Below, piece by piece: positions 32,886 through 41,613 of a stretch of DNA of 64,000 nucleotides. Within the stretch, counting starts at the first letter, position 1, and the number at the start of each line of letters is the position of its first letter. Made by a program: the position numbers and the translations under genes. Source of the DNA: DASZBX01 sp035943635 (GTDB taxonomy: Bacteria; Actinomycetota; Actinomycetes; Streptomycetales; Catenulisporaceae); assembly GCA_035943635.1 (NCBI GenBank), contig DASZBX010000105.1, positions 62,001 through 126,000 on the forward strand. Reading direction: 5' to 3'. The notes beneath the pieces are model-generated. The model was not told the DNA's origin, made no database searches, and was given only the letters and a program-made list of their open reading frames with translations.

Positions 32886-34667
32886 ATGGCGCGCGACTTT
32901 ACCGAAGTGGCAGTGGTGGGCCTGGGCACCATGGGCGCGGGCATCGCCGAGGTGATGGCCCGCAACGGGATCAGGGTGTTCGGGGTCGAACTCGACCCGG
33001 CCGCCCTGGTCCGCGGGCAGGCGCACGTGGCCGGCTCCACCGGGCGCGCGGTCTCCCGGGGCAAGCTCTCCGAGCAGGACGCGGCCGCGCTGCTGGGCCG
33101 GATCACCTACACCACCGACCTGGCCGACCTGGCCGGGGTGGACTTCGTGATCGAGGCCATCCCGGAGCGCCTGGAGCTCAAGCGGGACCTGTTCCGGCGG
33201 CTGGACGCGGTCTGCCGCCCGGACGCGGTCTTCGCCACCAACACCTCCTCGCTGTCGGTCACCGAGATCTCGGTCGCCACCTCGCGCCCGGCCCGGGTGG
33301 TCGGCGTGCACTTCTTCAACCCGGCGCCGGTGATGAAGCTGGTCGAGGTGGTCGGCACCGTGGTCACCGACCCGCAGGTGCTGGCCGACGTCGAGGCCTT
33401 CGTCCAGCGGCTGGGCAAGGCCCCGGTCGCCATCGGCGACAAGGCCGGGTTCATCGCCAACGCGCTGCTGTTCGGCTACCTCAACCACGCCGCCGCGATG
33501 TTCGAGGCCCGGTACGCCACCCGCGAGGACCTGGACGCGGCGATGAAGCTCGGCTGCGGGCTGCCGATGGGCCCGCTCGCGCTGCTCGACCTGATCGGGC
33601 TGGACACCTCGTACGAGATCCTGGACACGATGTACAAGCAGTCCCGGGACCGGCTGCACGCGCCCGCGCCGATCCTCAAGCAGCTGAAGAGCGCCGGGCT
33701 GCTCGGGCGCAAGTCCGGCCGCGGCTTCTACACCTACGCGAAGGCCGGCGCGTCGACGGTCGTGGACGACGCGCTGACCCCGACCCCGGGCGCGGCGACC
33801 GAGGGCGCCCGGGCGGTGTCCCGGATCGCGGTGGTCGGCTCCGGGACGATGGCCGACGGGATCGCCGAGGTCTGCGCCGGGGCCGGGTTCGCCGTGGTCC
33901 AGATCGCGCGCACCGAGCAGAAGGCCGCGGCGGCCCGGGCGGCGGTCGCCGCCTCGCTTGCCCGAGCGGTCGAGCGCGGCACGCTGTCGGCCGAGGAGCG
34001 GGACGCCGCGCTGGACCGGCTCGGCTCCGGCTGGTCGCTGTCCGACGCGGCCGACTGCGACCTGGTGATCGAGGCCGTGGTCGAAGACCTGGCGGTGAAG
34101 CGGACCGTGTTCGCGGAACTGGACGGGATCTGCAAGCCGGGCACGGTGCTCGCCACGACGACCTCCAGCCTCCCGGTGATCGAGTGCGCCGCGGCCACCT
34201 CCCGGCCGCAGGACGTGGTCGGCCTGCACTTCTTCAACCCGGCGCCGGCGGTGCAGCTGGTCGAGGTGGTGCACACGGTGGCCAGTTCCCCGGACACGAT
34301 CGCCACCGCGCACGCGGTCGGCGGGCAGCTGGGCAAGCACGCGGTGGACTGCGCGGACCAGGCCGGGTTCATCGTCAACGCACTGCTTTTCCCGTATCTC
34401 AACGACGCCGTGAAGATGCTCCAGGCGCACTACGCGACGGCCGACGGCATCGACACCGCGATGAAGCTCGGCTGCGGCTACCCGACGGGTCCGTTCGAAC
34501 TGCTCGACGCGGTCGGCCTGGACGTCGCCCTGGCGATCGAGCGCGAACTGTACCTGGAGTTCCGCGAGCCAGGCTTCGCTCCGGCGCCGCTGCTGGAGCA
34601 CCTGGTGACCGCGGGGTATCTGGGGCGTAAGGCGGGGCGCGGCTTCAGAGAGTATGCGAGCGAGTGA
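32886..34667 (+). CDS. Tandem-duplicated 3-hydroxyacyl-CoA dehydrogenase
   Basis: A 593-residue protein made of two full copies of the 3-hydroxyacyl-CoA dehydrogenase unit. Copy 1 (residues ~1-285) has the NAD motif VVGLGTMGAGIAEVM and HFFNPAPVMKLVEVV. Copy 2 (~310-593) has VVGSGTMADGIAEV and HFFNPAPAVQLVEVV. Both carry the C-terminal YPTGPFELLD / LPMGPLALLD dimer region. It oxidises (S)-3-hydroxyacyl-CoA to 3-ketoacyl-CoA, or reduces acetoacetyl-CoA in the ethylmalonyl/butyryl direction. Streptomyces has a protein of this size in the same place. ATG 32886 is used; an ATG at 32793 would add a disordered lead. Confidence 0.92.
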   Translation: MARDFTEVAVVGLGTMGAGIAEVMARNGIRVFGVELDPAALVRGQAHVAGSTGRAVSRGKLSEQDAAALLGRITYTTDLADLAGVDFVIEAIPERLELKRDLFRRLDAVCRPDAVFATNTSSLSVTEISVATSRPARVVGVHFFNPAPVMKLVEVVGTVVTDPQVLADVEAFVQRLGKAPVAIGDKAGFIANALLFGYLNHAAAMFEARYATREDLDAAMKLGCGLPMGPLALLDLIGLDTSYEILDTMYKQSRDRLHAPAPILKQLKSAGLLGRKSGRGFYTYAKAGASTVVDDALTPTPGAATEGARAVSRIAVVGSGTMADGIAEVCAGAGFAVVQIARTEQKAAAARAAVAASLARAVERGTLSAEERDAALDRLGSGWSLSDAADCDLVIEAVVEDLAVKRTVFAELDGICKPGTVLATTTSSLPVIECAAATSRPQDVVGLHFFNPAPAVQLVEVVHTVASSPDTIATAHAVGGQLGKHAVDCADQAGFIVNALLFPYLNDAVKMLQAHYATADGIDTAMKLGCGYPTGPFELLDAVGLDVALAIERELYLEFREPGFAPAPLLEHLVTAGYLGRKAGRGFREYASE

Positions 34668-34726
34668 TTCGTCTTTTGGATGACGGGCATGACCGGTTCG
34701 GCGGCTTGACCTCGTAGGCTGGTCTC

Positions 34727-35026
34727 GTGAGCCCGCGAAAGAACAAAGACCGGCGCGCAGCGCGCCCGGAGCCGGAGGAACTCGGCCGCTCCTTCGGCTT
34801 CCAGCGCGCCGTGTCCGCCGACGACGGCGACTGGATCGTGCGCTCGGTCACCGGCTCGGCGAGCGAGAAGAACTACCGCTGCCCGGGCTGCGACCACGAG
34901 GTACGTCCGGGCACGCCGCACATGGTGGCCTGGCCCGCGATGGCCGAGAACGGCTCCGGCGGACTCGCGAACCGGCGGCACTGGCACACGCCCTGCTGGA
35001 ACGCCCGGGACCGCCGGCGCCGCTGA
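34727..35026 (+). CDS. Small zinc-ribbon-like protein
   Basis: A 99-residue basic protein conserved in Streptomyces. It has a CPGC pair (YRCPGCDHEV), then PHMVAWP, and RRHWHTPCWNARDRR, giving a likely zinc site of two Cys plus a later His/Cys. Some databases name these 'ATP/GTP-binding protein' without evidence. The GTG start at 34727 has little Shine-Dalgarno, so the mRNA may be leaderless. The 3' end abuts a broken methyltransferase gene on the other strand. Confidence 0.75.
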   Translation: MSPRKNKDRRAARPEPEELGRSFGFQRAVSADDGDWIVRSVTGSASEKNYRCPGCDHEVRPGTPHMVAWPAMAENGSGGLANRRHWHTPCWNARDRRRR

Positions 35027-35030
35027 CCAT

Positions 35031-35292
35031 ATTTGCGTACCCGGCGCCGCGCCTCGGCGACCATCAGCGCGGACGGGTCGATCCCGGCGATCCGGGCCTG
35101 CGGCGCGGCCCGGGCCAGGGCGACCAGGCCGGTCCCGGGGCCGAAGCCGATCTCCAGCACCGACTCCCCGGCCGCCGGGGCCACCTCGGCCACGATCGCC
35201 TGCACCTGCGCGACGTGCCGCTTCGCCATCAGCCGGCCGACCAGTTTGCCGGCCAGGCCCCGGGGCAGCGCGAATTGCCCAGTCAGATCCAT
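35031..35292 (-). pseudogene. 3'-truncated SAM-dependent methyltransferase
   Basis: The first ~87 residues are a normal class I methyltransferase start: DLTGQFALPRGLAGKLVGRL, then motif I VLEIGFGPGTG and motif II IAGIDPSALMVAEA. After EARRRVRKYGQ the frame becomes the antisense of the zinc-ribbon gene and stops at 34873. Complete relatives are 200 or more residues. The catalytic core beyond motif II is lost, so no activity is expected. The break lies within a few bases of the neighbouring stop codon. Confidence 0.75.
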
Positions 35293-35320
35293 GCCCGGGA
35301 GTTTCGCAGATCCGGCCCGG

Positions 35321-36148
35321 CTATGCGTCCCGCCTCTTGAACAGCACGAACGCCACGCCGAGCGGCACGACGATCCACAGCAGCAGCACCAGCAGGCCGT
35401 TGAGCGGGGTCAGCGAGCCGGGGTCGTGGTAGGTCAGGACCATCGAGTGCGCGGCGTTCGAGGGCATGAGCTTGTTGACGTCCTTGCCCCACGTGTCCGG
35501 CAGGAACGAGGTGATGATCGGCACCACGAAGTACATCCCGACCACGATCGCGACCGAGCCGGCGGTGTGCCGGACCAGGGCGCCGACCGCGAAGCCGAAC
35601 AGCGAGACCAGCATCAGCCCGAGCGCCGCGCCGAACACCGCGCGCAGGTTGCCGTTCGCGTTCAGGTCGAACCGGATCCCCTTGGCGCTCCACAGCGGCT
35701 CGCTGCCCAGGTACGAGCCCCAGGCCACGATCAGCCCGCAGACCGCCGCGACCACGGCCAGCACCGCGGCCTTCGCCGACAGCAGCACCCCGCGCCGCGG
35801 CAGCGCGGTCAACGAGGTGCGGATCATCCCGCTGGCGTATTCCGAGGAGATCACCAGCACGCCGAGCACGCCGACCGCCAGCATGGCGAAGTCGAGCGCG
35901 ATCATGGTGTACGAGATGTCGATCTTCGCCCGGTTCTCCGCCGTCATGCTGCCCAGGTTGTCGGAGAGCACGAAGCTGAGCAGGATGGACAGTCCGACCC
36001 CGATGATCAGGGTGGCCAGCGCGGTCCAGTAGGTCGACCGGACCGTGATGATCTTCGCCCACTCCGAGTCGAGCGCCTCGCGCATTCCGACCCGCTTGAC
36101 CGGCCGGCGGGCCGGGGCGGGCGCGATGGTCGGCGTGGCGGCGGTCAT
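35321..36148 (-). CDS. ABC-2 type transporter permease (pair A)
   Basis: A 275-residue six-helix ABC-2 permease. Motifs shared by all three permeases here: DSEWAKIITVRSTYWT after a short cytoplasmic lead, VISSEYASGMIRTSL (the family's most conserved loop) and a C-terminal FKRRDA. It overlaps its ATPase gene by ATGA. An export role (drug, lipid or peptide) is usual for the family; the substrate is unknown. Confidence 0.9.
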   Translation of the reverse strand: MTAATPTIAPAPARRPVKRVGMREALDSEWAKIITVRSTYWTALATLIIGVGLSILLSFVLSDNLGSMTAENRAKIDISYTMIALDFAMLAVGVLGVLVISSEYASGMIRTSLTALPRRGVLLSAKAAVLAVVAAVCGLIVAWGSYLGSEPLWSAKGIRFDLNANGNLRAVFGAALGLMLVSLFGFAVGALVRHTAGSVAIVVGMYFVVPIITSFLPDTWGKDVNKLMPSNAAHSMVLTYHDPGSLTPLNGLLVLLLWIVVPLGVAFVLFKRRDA

Positions 36149-37380
36149 GAGTCGGCTCCCGGAGTGGTTCCCTCGCTGGTGGGACTGGATGAGCCGCCGG
36201 AACTGCCGGAACTGCCGGAACTGCCGGAGCCGGCGGATCCGGCCGGACCGGGCGTCGAATGCGCCTTCTCGGCCCAGGGCGGTGGCGCGGCCGGGGCGTT
36301 GGGCCACGGTCGTTCGGTTCCGGCGGGCATCTGCCAGGTCGGCGGCGGCGAAGACTCGGGAGGCGTCGGCGAAGGCGCGGCAGATGCCGCCGAAGCCGAA
36401 GCCGAAGTCGAAGGCTGAGCCGCTTCGGGAGCGAACGTGCTCCCGCCCGCCGCGTCCAGCAGGCCGCCGCTCACATTCGTCCCGGCATGGTACTCGACCG
36501 AGTCGGCGGTCAGGCGCATGAACGCGTCCTCCAGCGAGGAGTGGACCACCGTCAGCTCGTGCAGGCGCAGGTTCGCGTCCCCGGCGACGTCGCCGACCTC
36601 GGCCGCGGTCGCGCCCTGCACGTGCAGCGACTGGTCCGGCTGCGGGTCGACCTGCCAGCCCTGGGCGGTCAGCAGCGGGAGCAGGAAGTCCGCGTAGGGC
36701 GAGCGGATCCGGACGAAGCTGACCGAGTTCTGGTCGATGAAGTCGGCCATCGACTGGTCGGCCAGGATCCGGCCGCGGCCGATCACCAGCAGGTGGTCCG
36801 CGGTCAGCGCCATCTCGCTCATCAGGTGCGAGGAGACGAACACGGTCCGCCCCTCCCGGGCCAGCGACTTCATCAGGGTCCGGATCCACAGGATGCCCTC
36901 GGGGTCCAGGCCGTTGACCGGTTCGTCGAACATCACCACGGCCGGGTCGCCGAGCAGCGCGGCCGCGATGCCCAGGCGCTGGCCCATGCCCAGGGAGAAA
37001 CCGCCGGACCGCTTCCTGGCCACCGCGCCCAGACCCACCAGGTCGACCATCTCGTCCACCCGGCGCTTCGGGATCCCGTTCGCCTTGGCCAGGACGGTCA
37101 GGTGGTTGTACGCGGTGCGCCCGCCGTGCAGCGCCTTCGCGTCCAGCAGCGCGCCGACCTCGCGCAGCGGCGCGGGCAGCTTCTCGTAGCGCATCCCGTT
37201 GACGGTGACCGCGCCCCCGGTCGGCCGGTCCAGGCCGAGCACCATCCGCATGGTGGTGGACTTGCCGGCCCCGTTCGGGCCGAGGAAGCCGGTCACCTTG
37301 CCGGGCGGGATCGAGAACGTGATCCCGTCCACCGCGACGCGGGTGCCGTAGTGCTTGGTCAGGTCGGTGGCTTGGATCAT
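36145..37380 (-). CDS. ABC-2 type transporter ATPase (pair A)
   Basis: A 411-residue exporter ATPase: Walker A GPNGAGKST (~35-43), signature FSLGMGQRLGIAAALLG, Walker B VVMFDEPVNGLDPEG, switch SSHLMSEM. The catalytic part ends near residue 300. Unlike the other two paralogues it carries a ~110-residue disordered tail rich in Ser, Pro, Ala and Gly. It is the first gene of pair A, starting at ATG 37380. Confidence 0.92.
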   Translation of the reverse strand: MIQATDLTKHYGTRVAVDGITFSIPPGKVTGFLGPNGAGKSTTMRMVLGLDRPTGGAVTVNGMRYEKLPAPLREVGALLDAKALHGGRTAYNHLTVLAKANGIPKRRVDEMVDLVGLGAVARKRSGGFSLGMGQRLGIAAALLGDPAVVMFDEPVNGLDPEGILWIRTLMKSLAREGRTVFVSSHLMSEMALTADHLLVIGRGRILADQSMADFIDQNSVSFVRIRSPYADFLLPLLTAQGWQVDPQPDQSLHVQGATAAEVGDVAGDANLRLHELTVVHSSLEDAFMRLTADSVEYHAGTNVSGGLLDAAGGSTFAPEAAQPSTSASASAASAAPSPTPPESSPPPTWQMPAGTERPWPNAPAAPPPWAEKAHSTPGPAGSAGSGSSGSSGSSGGSSSPTSEGTTPGADS

Positions 37381-37465
37381 GTCACCACTGTGTCGGATTT
37401 GCCCGTTGTGCACCACTCGGGCCGCTGCTTTCGCCACCGGCGGGTCGCGGACCGGGCACGCAAAC

Positions 37466-37529
37466 GGCCGGGCCGCGTCCCGAGATCCGCCATTCGGACG
37501 AGCGGCGCAACTCCGGGCGCGGCCCGGCC
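37466..37529 (-). terminator. 12-bp stem with large loop after permease B
   Basis: ggccgggccgcg (37466-37477) pairs with cgcggcccggcc (37518-37529), with a 40-base loop. It lies just beyond the permease B stop codon. Weak as a terminator because of the loop size. Confidence 0.4.
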
Positions 37530-37554
37530 GGGCCGCCACCTGCGGCGGGGTAGG

Positions 37555-38409
37555 TCAGGCGTCCCGCTTGACCAGCAGCCAGCCGGCGATCGCGAGCAGC
37601 ACGACCGTCCAGATCGCGAAGACGCCGTAGCCCTGCCACGGGCTGAGCAGCTGGTCGGACTGCGGGTGCACGCTCATGATCAGGCCGCCGGCGTTGGTCG
37701 GCAGGTACGCGCCGATGTGTTTGCCGACCGTGCCCGGCAGCAGCTGGGCCAACGGCACGAGCAGCAGGACCAGGGCGATGACCGCGGTGATGGCGCCGGC
37801 GGTGTGCCGGACCAGCTGCCCGATCGCGGTCGCGAACAGCCCGAGCATCGCCATGTAGAGCCCGTAGCCCACGACGGCGCTGGTCACCCCGGGGTCGTTC
37901 AGGTTCACCGGCGCGTGCTTCCAGATCAGGGCGCGGCCGATGAAGAAGCAGGAGAACCCGATCAGTTCACTGAGGACCAGGACCAGGACGGTGAAGTCCA
38001 CGCACTTGGCGGCGAGGGTGCGCAGCCGGTGCGGGGAGGCCAGCAGGGTGGAGCGGATCATGCCGGTGGAGTATTCGCCGGCCGTGACCAGGACGCCGAG
38101 CACGCAGACGGCGAGCTGGCTCAGCAGCACGCCCGCGCCCAGGATCCGGCGGGTCGGGTCGGCGAGCAACTCGGCCTTGTCGCCGGGGTCCGCCTGGGAC
38201 CAGTTGGCCGCGGTCACCGCCAGGGCCAGGGTGGTGATGCCCACGGCCAGGACGACCAGGGCCACCAGGGACCACACGGTCGAGCGCACGGTGCGCAGCT
38301 TGGTCCACTCGGCCAGCAGCAGCCGGCCGAACGAGGCGTGCCCGGCGGGCTGGTCGCCGCCGCTGTCCGGCAGGGTCTTGACGCTCGTCGAGGTCGTCAT
38401 CTCGCTCAC
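37555..38409 (-). CDS. ABC-2 type transporter permease (pair B)
   Basis: A 284-residue permease paralogous to the two neighbours: LLAEWTKLRTVRSTVWSLVA, VTAGEYSTGMIRSTLLASP, and the terminal LLVKRDA. GTG 38409 overlaps the ATPase stop (GTGA); ATG 38400 is also possible. Six helices are predicted. Substrate unknown. Confidence 0.9.
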   Translation of the reverse strand: MSEMTTSTSVKTLPDSGGDQPAGHASFGRLLLAEWTKLRTVRSTVWSLVALVVLAVGITTLALAVTAANWSQADPGDKAELLADPTRRILGAGVLLSQLAVCVLGVLVTAGEYSTGMIRSTLLASPHRLRTLAAKCVDFTVLVLVLSELIGFSCFFIGRALIWKHAPVNLNDPGVTSAVVGYGLYMAMLGLFATAIGQLVRHTAGAITAVIALVLLLVPLAQLLPGTVGKHIGAYLPTNAGGLIMSVHPQSDQLLSPWQGYGVFAIWTVVLLAIAGWLLVKRDA

Positions 38410-39419
38410 GCTCCTTCGCCGGAGGTCGGGGACAGGTCGGCCGGGGCGGGCCCGGTCGCGAGGGCTGCGGCCGACGCTCCGTCAGCCGCCTGATCGCCGG
38501 CCCCGCCGAACGCGGCGGCCAGGCCGCTGAACTGGCCGGTGCCCTGGGTGGTGCCCATGAACGCCTCCTCCAGCGAGGCGCGCTGCGGGGCGAGTTCGTG
38601 CAGGACCAGGCCCTGCGCTGCGGCCGCCTCGCCGATGGCCGGCGCGGCCAGGCCGGTCACGGTCAGCGCGCCGTCCGGTTCGGTCCGGGTCTTGCCGCCG
38701 AGCGGGATCAGCGCGGCGGCCAGCTGCGCCGCCTGCGGGCTGCGGACCAGGACGCTGGCCTCGGAGAAGCGGGCGATGAACTCGTCCACCGGGCACTGCG
38801 CGATCAGTTTGCCCTGGCCGACGACCACGAGATGGTCCGCGGTCACCGCCATCTCGTTCATCAGGTGCGAGGAGACCAGGATGGTGCGCCCCTCGCCCGC
38901 CAGCTCCTTGAGCAGGTTGCGGATCCACAGGATGCCTTCGGGGTCCAGGCCGTTCACCGGCTCGTCCAGCAGCAGGATCTTCGGGTCCCCGAGCAGGGCG
39001 GCGGCGATGCCCAGGCGCTGGCCCATGCCGAGCGAGAAGCCCTTGAACCGCTTCTTGGCCACCGGGCCCAGGCCCACCAGGGCGAGCACCTCGGCGATCC
39101 GGGACTTGGGGATCCCCTGGGTCTGGGCCAGGTAGAGCAGGTGGTTGTAGGCCGAGCGGCCCGGGTGCACCGCGCGCGCCTCGAGCAGGGCGCCGACGTA
39201 CCGCAGCGGGTCGGGCAGGTTCCGGTAGGGCTTGCCGTCGATCAGGGCGCTGCCGGAGGTCGGCTGGTCCAGACCCAGGATCAGCCGCATCGTGGTGGAC
39301 TTGCCCGCGCCGTTGGGCCCGAGGAACCCGGTGATCTGGCCCGGCTGCACGGTGAAGCTCAGGTGGTCCACCGCGACGGTGTCGGCGTAGCGTTTGACCA
39401 GGTTGTCGACTTCGATCAT
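38406..39419 (-). CDS. ABC-2 type transporter ATPase (pair B)
   Basis: A 337-residue ATPase with GPNGAGKST, FSLGMGQRLGIAAALLG, ILLLDEPVNGLDPEG and SSHLMNEM. ATG 39419 follows aaggagg. It is close in sequence to the pair A and pair C ATPases, showing recent tandem duplication. It has a short Ala-rich tail only. Confidence 0.92.
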   Translation of the reverse strand: MIEVDNLVKRYADTVAVDHLSFTVQPGQITGFLGPNGAGKSTTMRLILGLDQPTSGSALIDGKPYRNLPDPLRYVGALLEARAVHPGRSAYNHLLYLAQTQGIPKSRIAEVLALVGLGPVAKKRFKGFSLGMGQRLGIAAALLGDPKILLLDEPVNGLDPEGILWIRNLLKELAGEGRTILVSSHLMNEMAVTADHLVVVGQGKLIAQCPVDEFIARFSEASVLVRSPQAAQLAAALIPLGGKTRTEPDGALTVTGLAAPAIGEAAAAQGLVLHELAPQRASLEEAFMGTTQGTGQFSGLAAAFGGAGDQAADGASAAALATGPAPADLSPTSGEGA

Positions 39420-39445
39420 TGTGACGCCTCCTTGACTTCCCACCA

Positions 39446-39486
39446 TCCCACAGCCTTCCGCGGAACGGGCCGGGAAGGCTGTGGGA
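39446..39486 (-). terminator. 14-bp hairpin between pairs C and B
   Basis: Arms 39446-39459 and 39473-39486 are perfectly complementary with a 13-base loop. It terminates the pair C transcript, so pairs B and C are probably separate units. Confidence 0.75.
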
Positions 39487-39531
39487 GCAGGCGATCGGGC
39501 GCCGAACGGACGGCCGGCGCCCGCAGAGCGA

Positions 39532-40395
39532 TCAGGCGTCGCGCTTGGTGAAGGACCAGAAGCCGGCGGCCAGGCAGACCACGACGTAGATCATGAACAC
39601 GCCGAAACCGTGCCAGGCGGTCAGGTTCTCGCCCGGGGTGTGCTGGGAGGCGAAGATCTGCGGGCCGGCCTCCATCGGGACGTACCGGACCACGTGCGTC
39701 TGCCAGCTGGTCGGCAGGGCCGAGTGCACGATGATGTCCACCACGAGCAGCAGCGCCACCGGGACCGCGATCCCGGCCGCGGTGTTGCGGAACACCGCCG
39801 CCAGGCCGAAGGCCATCAGCGCGCAGCCGGTCAGGTACAGGCCGCCGCCGATCACGCCGACCAGGGTGTCGGAGTTGGACAGGGTGAAGTGCACGCCGTC
39901 CGAGGAGATCAGCGAGGTGCTGACGAAGTACGCGCCGAAGGAGATGATCTCGCCGACCACCAGGCAGACCAGGGTCAGGATGGCGAGCTTGGCGAAGAAC
40001 ACCGTGCCGCGGCGCGGCTGCACGGACAGGGTGGTGCGGATCATGCCGGTGGAGTACTCCGAGGCCACGCCGATGGCGCCGAGCACGATCGCGATCAGCT
40101 GGCCGAGGTAGTCCCCGCCCTCCAGCTGCGCGGTGTCCAGCGGGACCGGCGGCAGGACGGGCGCCGGCCGGCCGGGCACCGCGGCCGGCGCCCCCTGGTT
40201 CAGGTTGTGCGCCCAGCTGGTGGCGCTGAGGATGTCGATCGCGGCGGTGGCGGCGACCAGGATGAGCAGGATCCACACGGTGGACCGCACGCTGCGGATC
40301 TTGGTCCACTCCGAGACCAGGGCGCCGCGCAGGCCGGCCCGGCCGTGGGGCGCGGGCAGCAGGTCGGTCCGGGCGGTGAGGGCGGTGGCAGACAT
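39532..40395 (-). CDS. ABC-2 type transporter permease (pair C)
   Basis: A 287-residue permease: LVSEWTKIRSVRSTVWILLI, GVASEYSTGMIRTTLSVQP, C-terminal SFTKRDA. It has a longer extracellular loop after helix 1 (residues ~60-90, Pro/Ala-rich). It begins one base after the ATPase stop. Six helices are predicted. Substrate unknown. Confidence 0.9.
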   Translation of the reverse strand: MSATALTARTDLLPAPHGRAGLRGALVSEWTKIRSVRSTVWILLILVAATAAIDILSATSWAHNLNQGAPAAVPGRPAPVLPPVPLDTAQLEGGDYLGQLIAIVLGAIGVASEYSTGMIRTTLSVQPRRGTVFFAKLAILTLVCLVVGEIISFGAYFVSTSLISSDGVHFTLSNSDTLVGVIGGGLYLTGCALMAFGLAAVFRNTAAGIAVPVALLLVVDIIVHSALPTSWQTHVVRYVPMEAGPQIFASQHTPGENLTAWHGFGVFMIYVVVCLAAGFWSFTKRDA

Positions 40396-40396
40396 C

Positions 40397-41380
40397 TCAG
40401 ACCTCGCTGTTCTGGGGGAGCGGGCGGTCGGGCAGCTCCTGGGCCAGGGCCGCGAGGGCCGGCTCGGGCAGGGCGGCGAGTTCGGCCCGGTGCTCGACCG
40501 AGTCGGCGGTCATCCGCATGAAGGCCTCTTCCAGCGAGGCCTGGACCGGGGTCAGCTCGTGCACCCGGATCTGGTGGTCGAAGGCCAGGTCGCCGATCTC
40601 GGTCGCGCCGAGCTTGGTCACCCGCAGCGCGTCCGCGCCGTCCGCGGCGGTCTCCGCGCCCCGGCTGGCCAGCAGCCCGGCCAGCCGCTGGGCCTCGGGC
40701 GTGCGCACCCGGACCGACATCTCGGAGTTCTGCCGGATGAAGTCGGCCACCGTGGACTCGGCGTGCAGCTTCCCGCGGCCGATCACCAGCAGGTGGTCCG
40801 CGGTGTGCTCCATCTCGCTCATCAGGTGCGAGGAGACGAACACGGTCCGGCCCTCGGCCGCCAGCTGCTTCATGAAGTTGCGGATCCAGAGGATGCCCTC
40901 GGGGTCCAGGCCGTTGACCGGTTCGTCGAACATCACCACGGCCGGGTCGCCGAGCAGCGCGGCGGCGATGCCCAGGCGCTGGCCCATGCCGAGGGAGAAG
41001 CCCTTGGACCGCTTCTTGGCCACGTCGGTCAGCCCGACCATGGCCAGCACCTCGTCCACCCGGCGCTTGGGCAGGCTGTTGGTCTGGGCCAGGCAGAGCA
41101 GGTGGTTGTAGGCGGTGCGCCCGCCGTGGATCGCCTTGGCGTCAAGCAGCGCGCCCACCTCGCGCATCGGGTGCGCGATCTCGTGGAACGGGCGGCCGCC
41201 GATGGTGACCCGGCCGGACGTGGGCGCGTCCAGGCCCAGGATCATCCGCATGGTGGTGGACTTGCCCGCTCCGTTCGGCCCGAGGAAGCCGGTGACCTGA
41301 CCGGGATGGATCGAGAAGGACAGGTCGTTCACCGCCACCTTGTCGCCGTACCGCTTGGTGAGGCCGTGTGCCTCGATCAT
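40397..41380 (-). CDS. ABC-2 type transporter ATPase (pair C)
   Basis: A 327-residue ATPase: GPNGAGKST, FSLGMGQRLGIAAALLG, VVMFDEPVNGLDPEG, SSHLMSEME. It starts at ATG 41380 behind aaagga. It is the first gene of the three-pair block, with two dyad-symmetric sequences in its upstream region (41422-41443 and 41488-41509). Confidence 0.92.
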   Translation of the reverse strand: MIEAHGLTKRYGDKVAVNDLSFSIHPGQVTGFLGPNGAGKSTTMRMILGLDAPTSGRVTIGGRPFHEIAHPMREVGALLDAKAIHGGRTAYNHLLCLAQTNSLPKRRVDEVLAMVGLTDVAKKRSKGFSLGMGQRLGIAAALLGDPAVVMFDEPVNGLDPEGILWIRNFMKQLAAEGRTVFVSSHLMSEMEHTADHLLVIGRGKLHAESTVADFIRQNSEMSVRVRTPEAQRLAGLLASRGAETAADGADALRVTKLGATEIGDLAFDHQIRVHELTPVQASLEEAFMRMTADSVEHRAELAALPEPALAALAQELPDRPLPQNSEV

Positions 41381-41421
41381 CGTCGTGATCCTTTGTCAGA
41401 AGTGTCGTCGGGGCCACTGTA

Positions 41422-41443
41422 GCGACGGACCATGATCCGTCGC
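41422..41443. promoter_or_regulatory. Dyad upstream of ABC pair C
   Basis: gcgacgga and tccgtcgc (8-bp arms, 6-base spacer) lie 42-63 bases upstream of the ATPase start, in the position of an operator. Confidence 0.35.
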
Positions 41444-41487
41444 GTAGCTCTGCGGGACGGTCCTGGCGCGTCCGGGTACGACTTGCG

Positions 41488-41509
41488 GCGTATCCGGGGC
41501 CGGATACGC
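41488..41509. promoter_or_regulatory. Dyad in the divergent ABC / hydrolase region
   Basis: gcgtatccgg and ccggatacgc: 10-bp arms with only two bases between. This is too tight to form a good hairpin and so is more like a protein-binding palindrome. Confidence 0.35.
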
Positions 41510-41613
41510 GCGGTGATACCCGCTGGGCCCGCGGCATCGGCCGTGGCGGCGGGGTCATCCTCGGGACGGGTGGGCCGCGCCGGGAGCCCGGCGTCTACTA
41601 GGCTTGGATCGCC

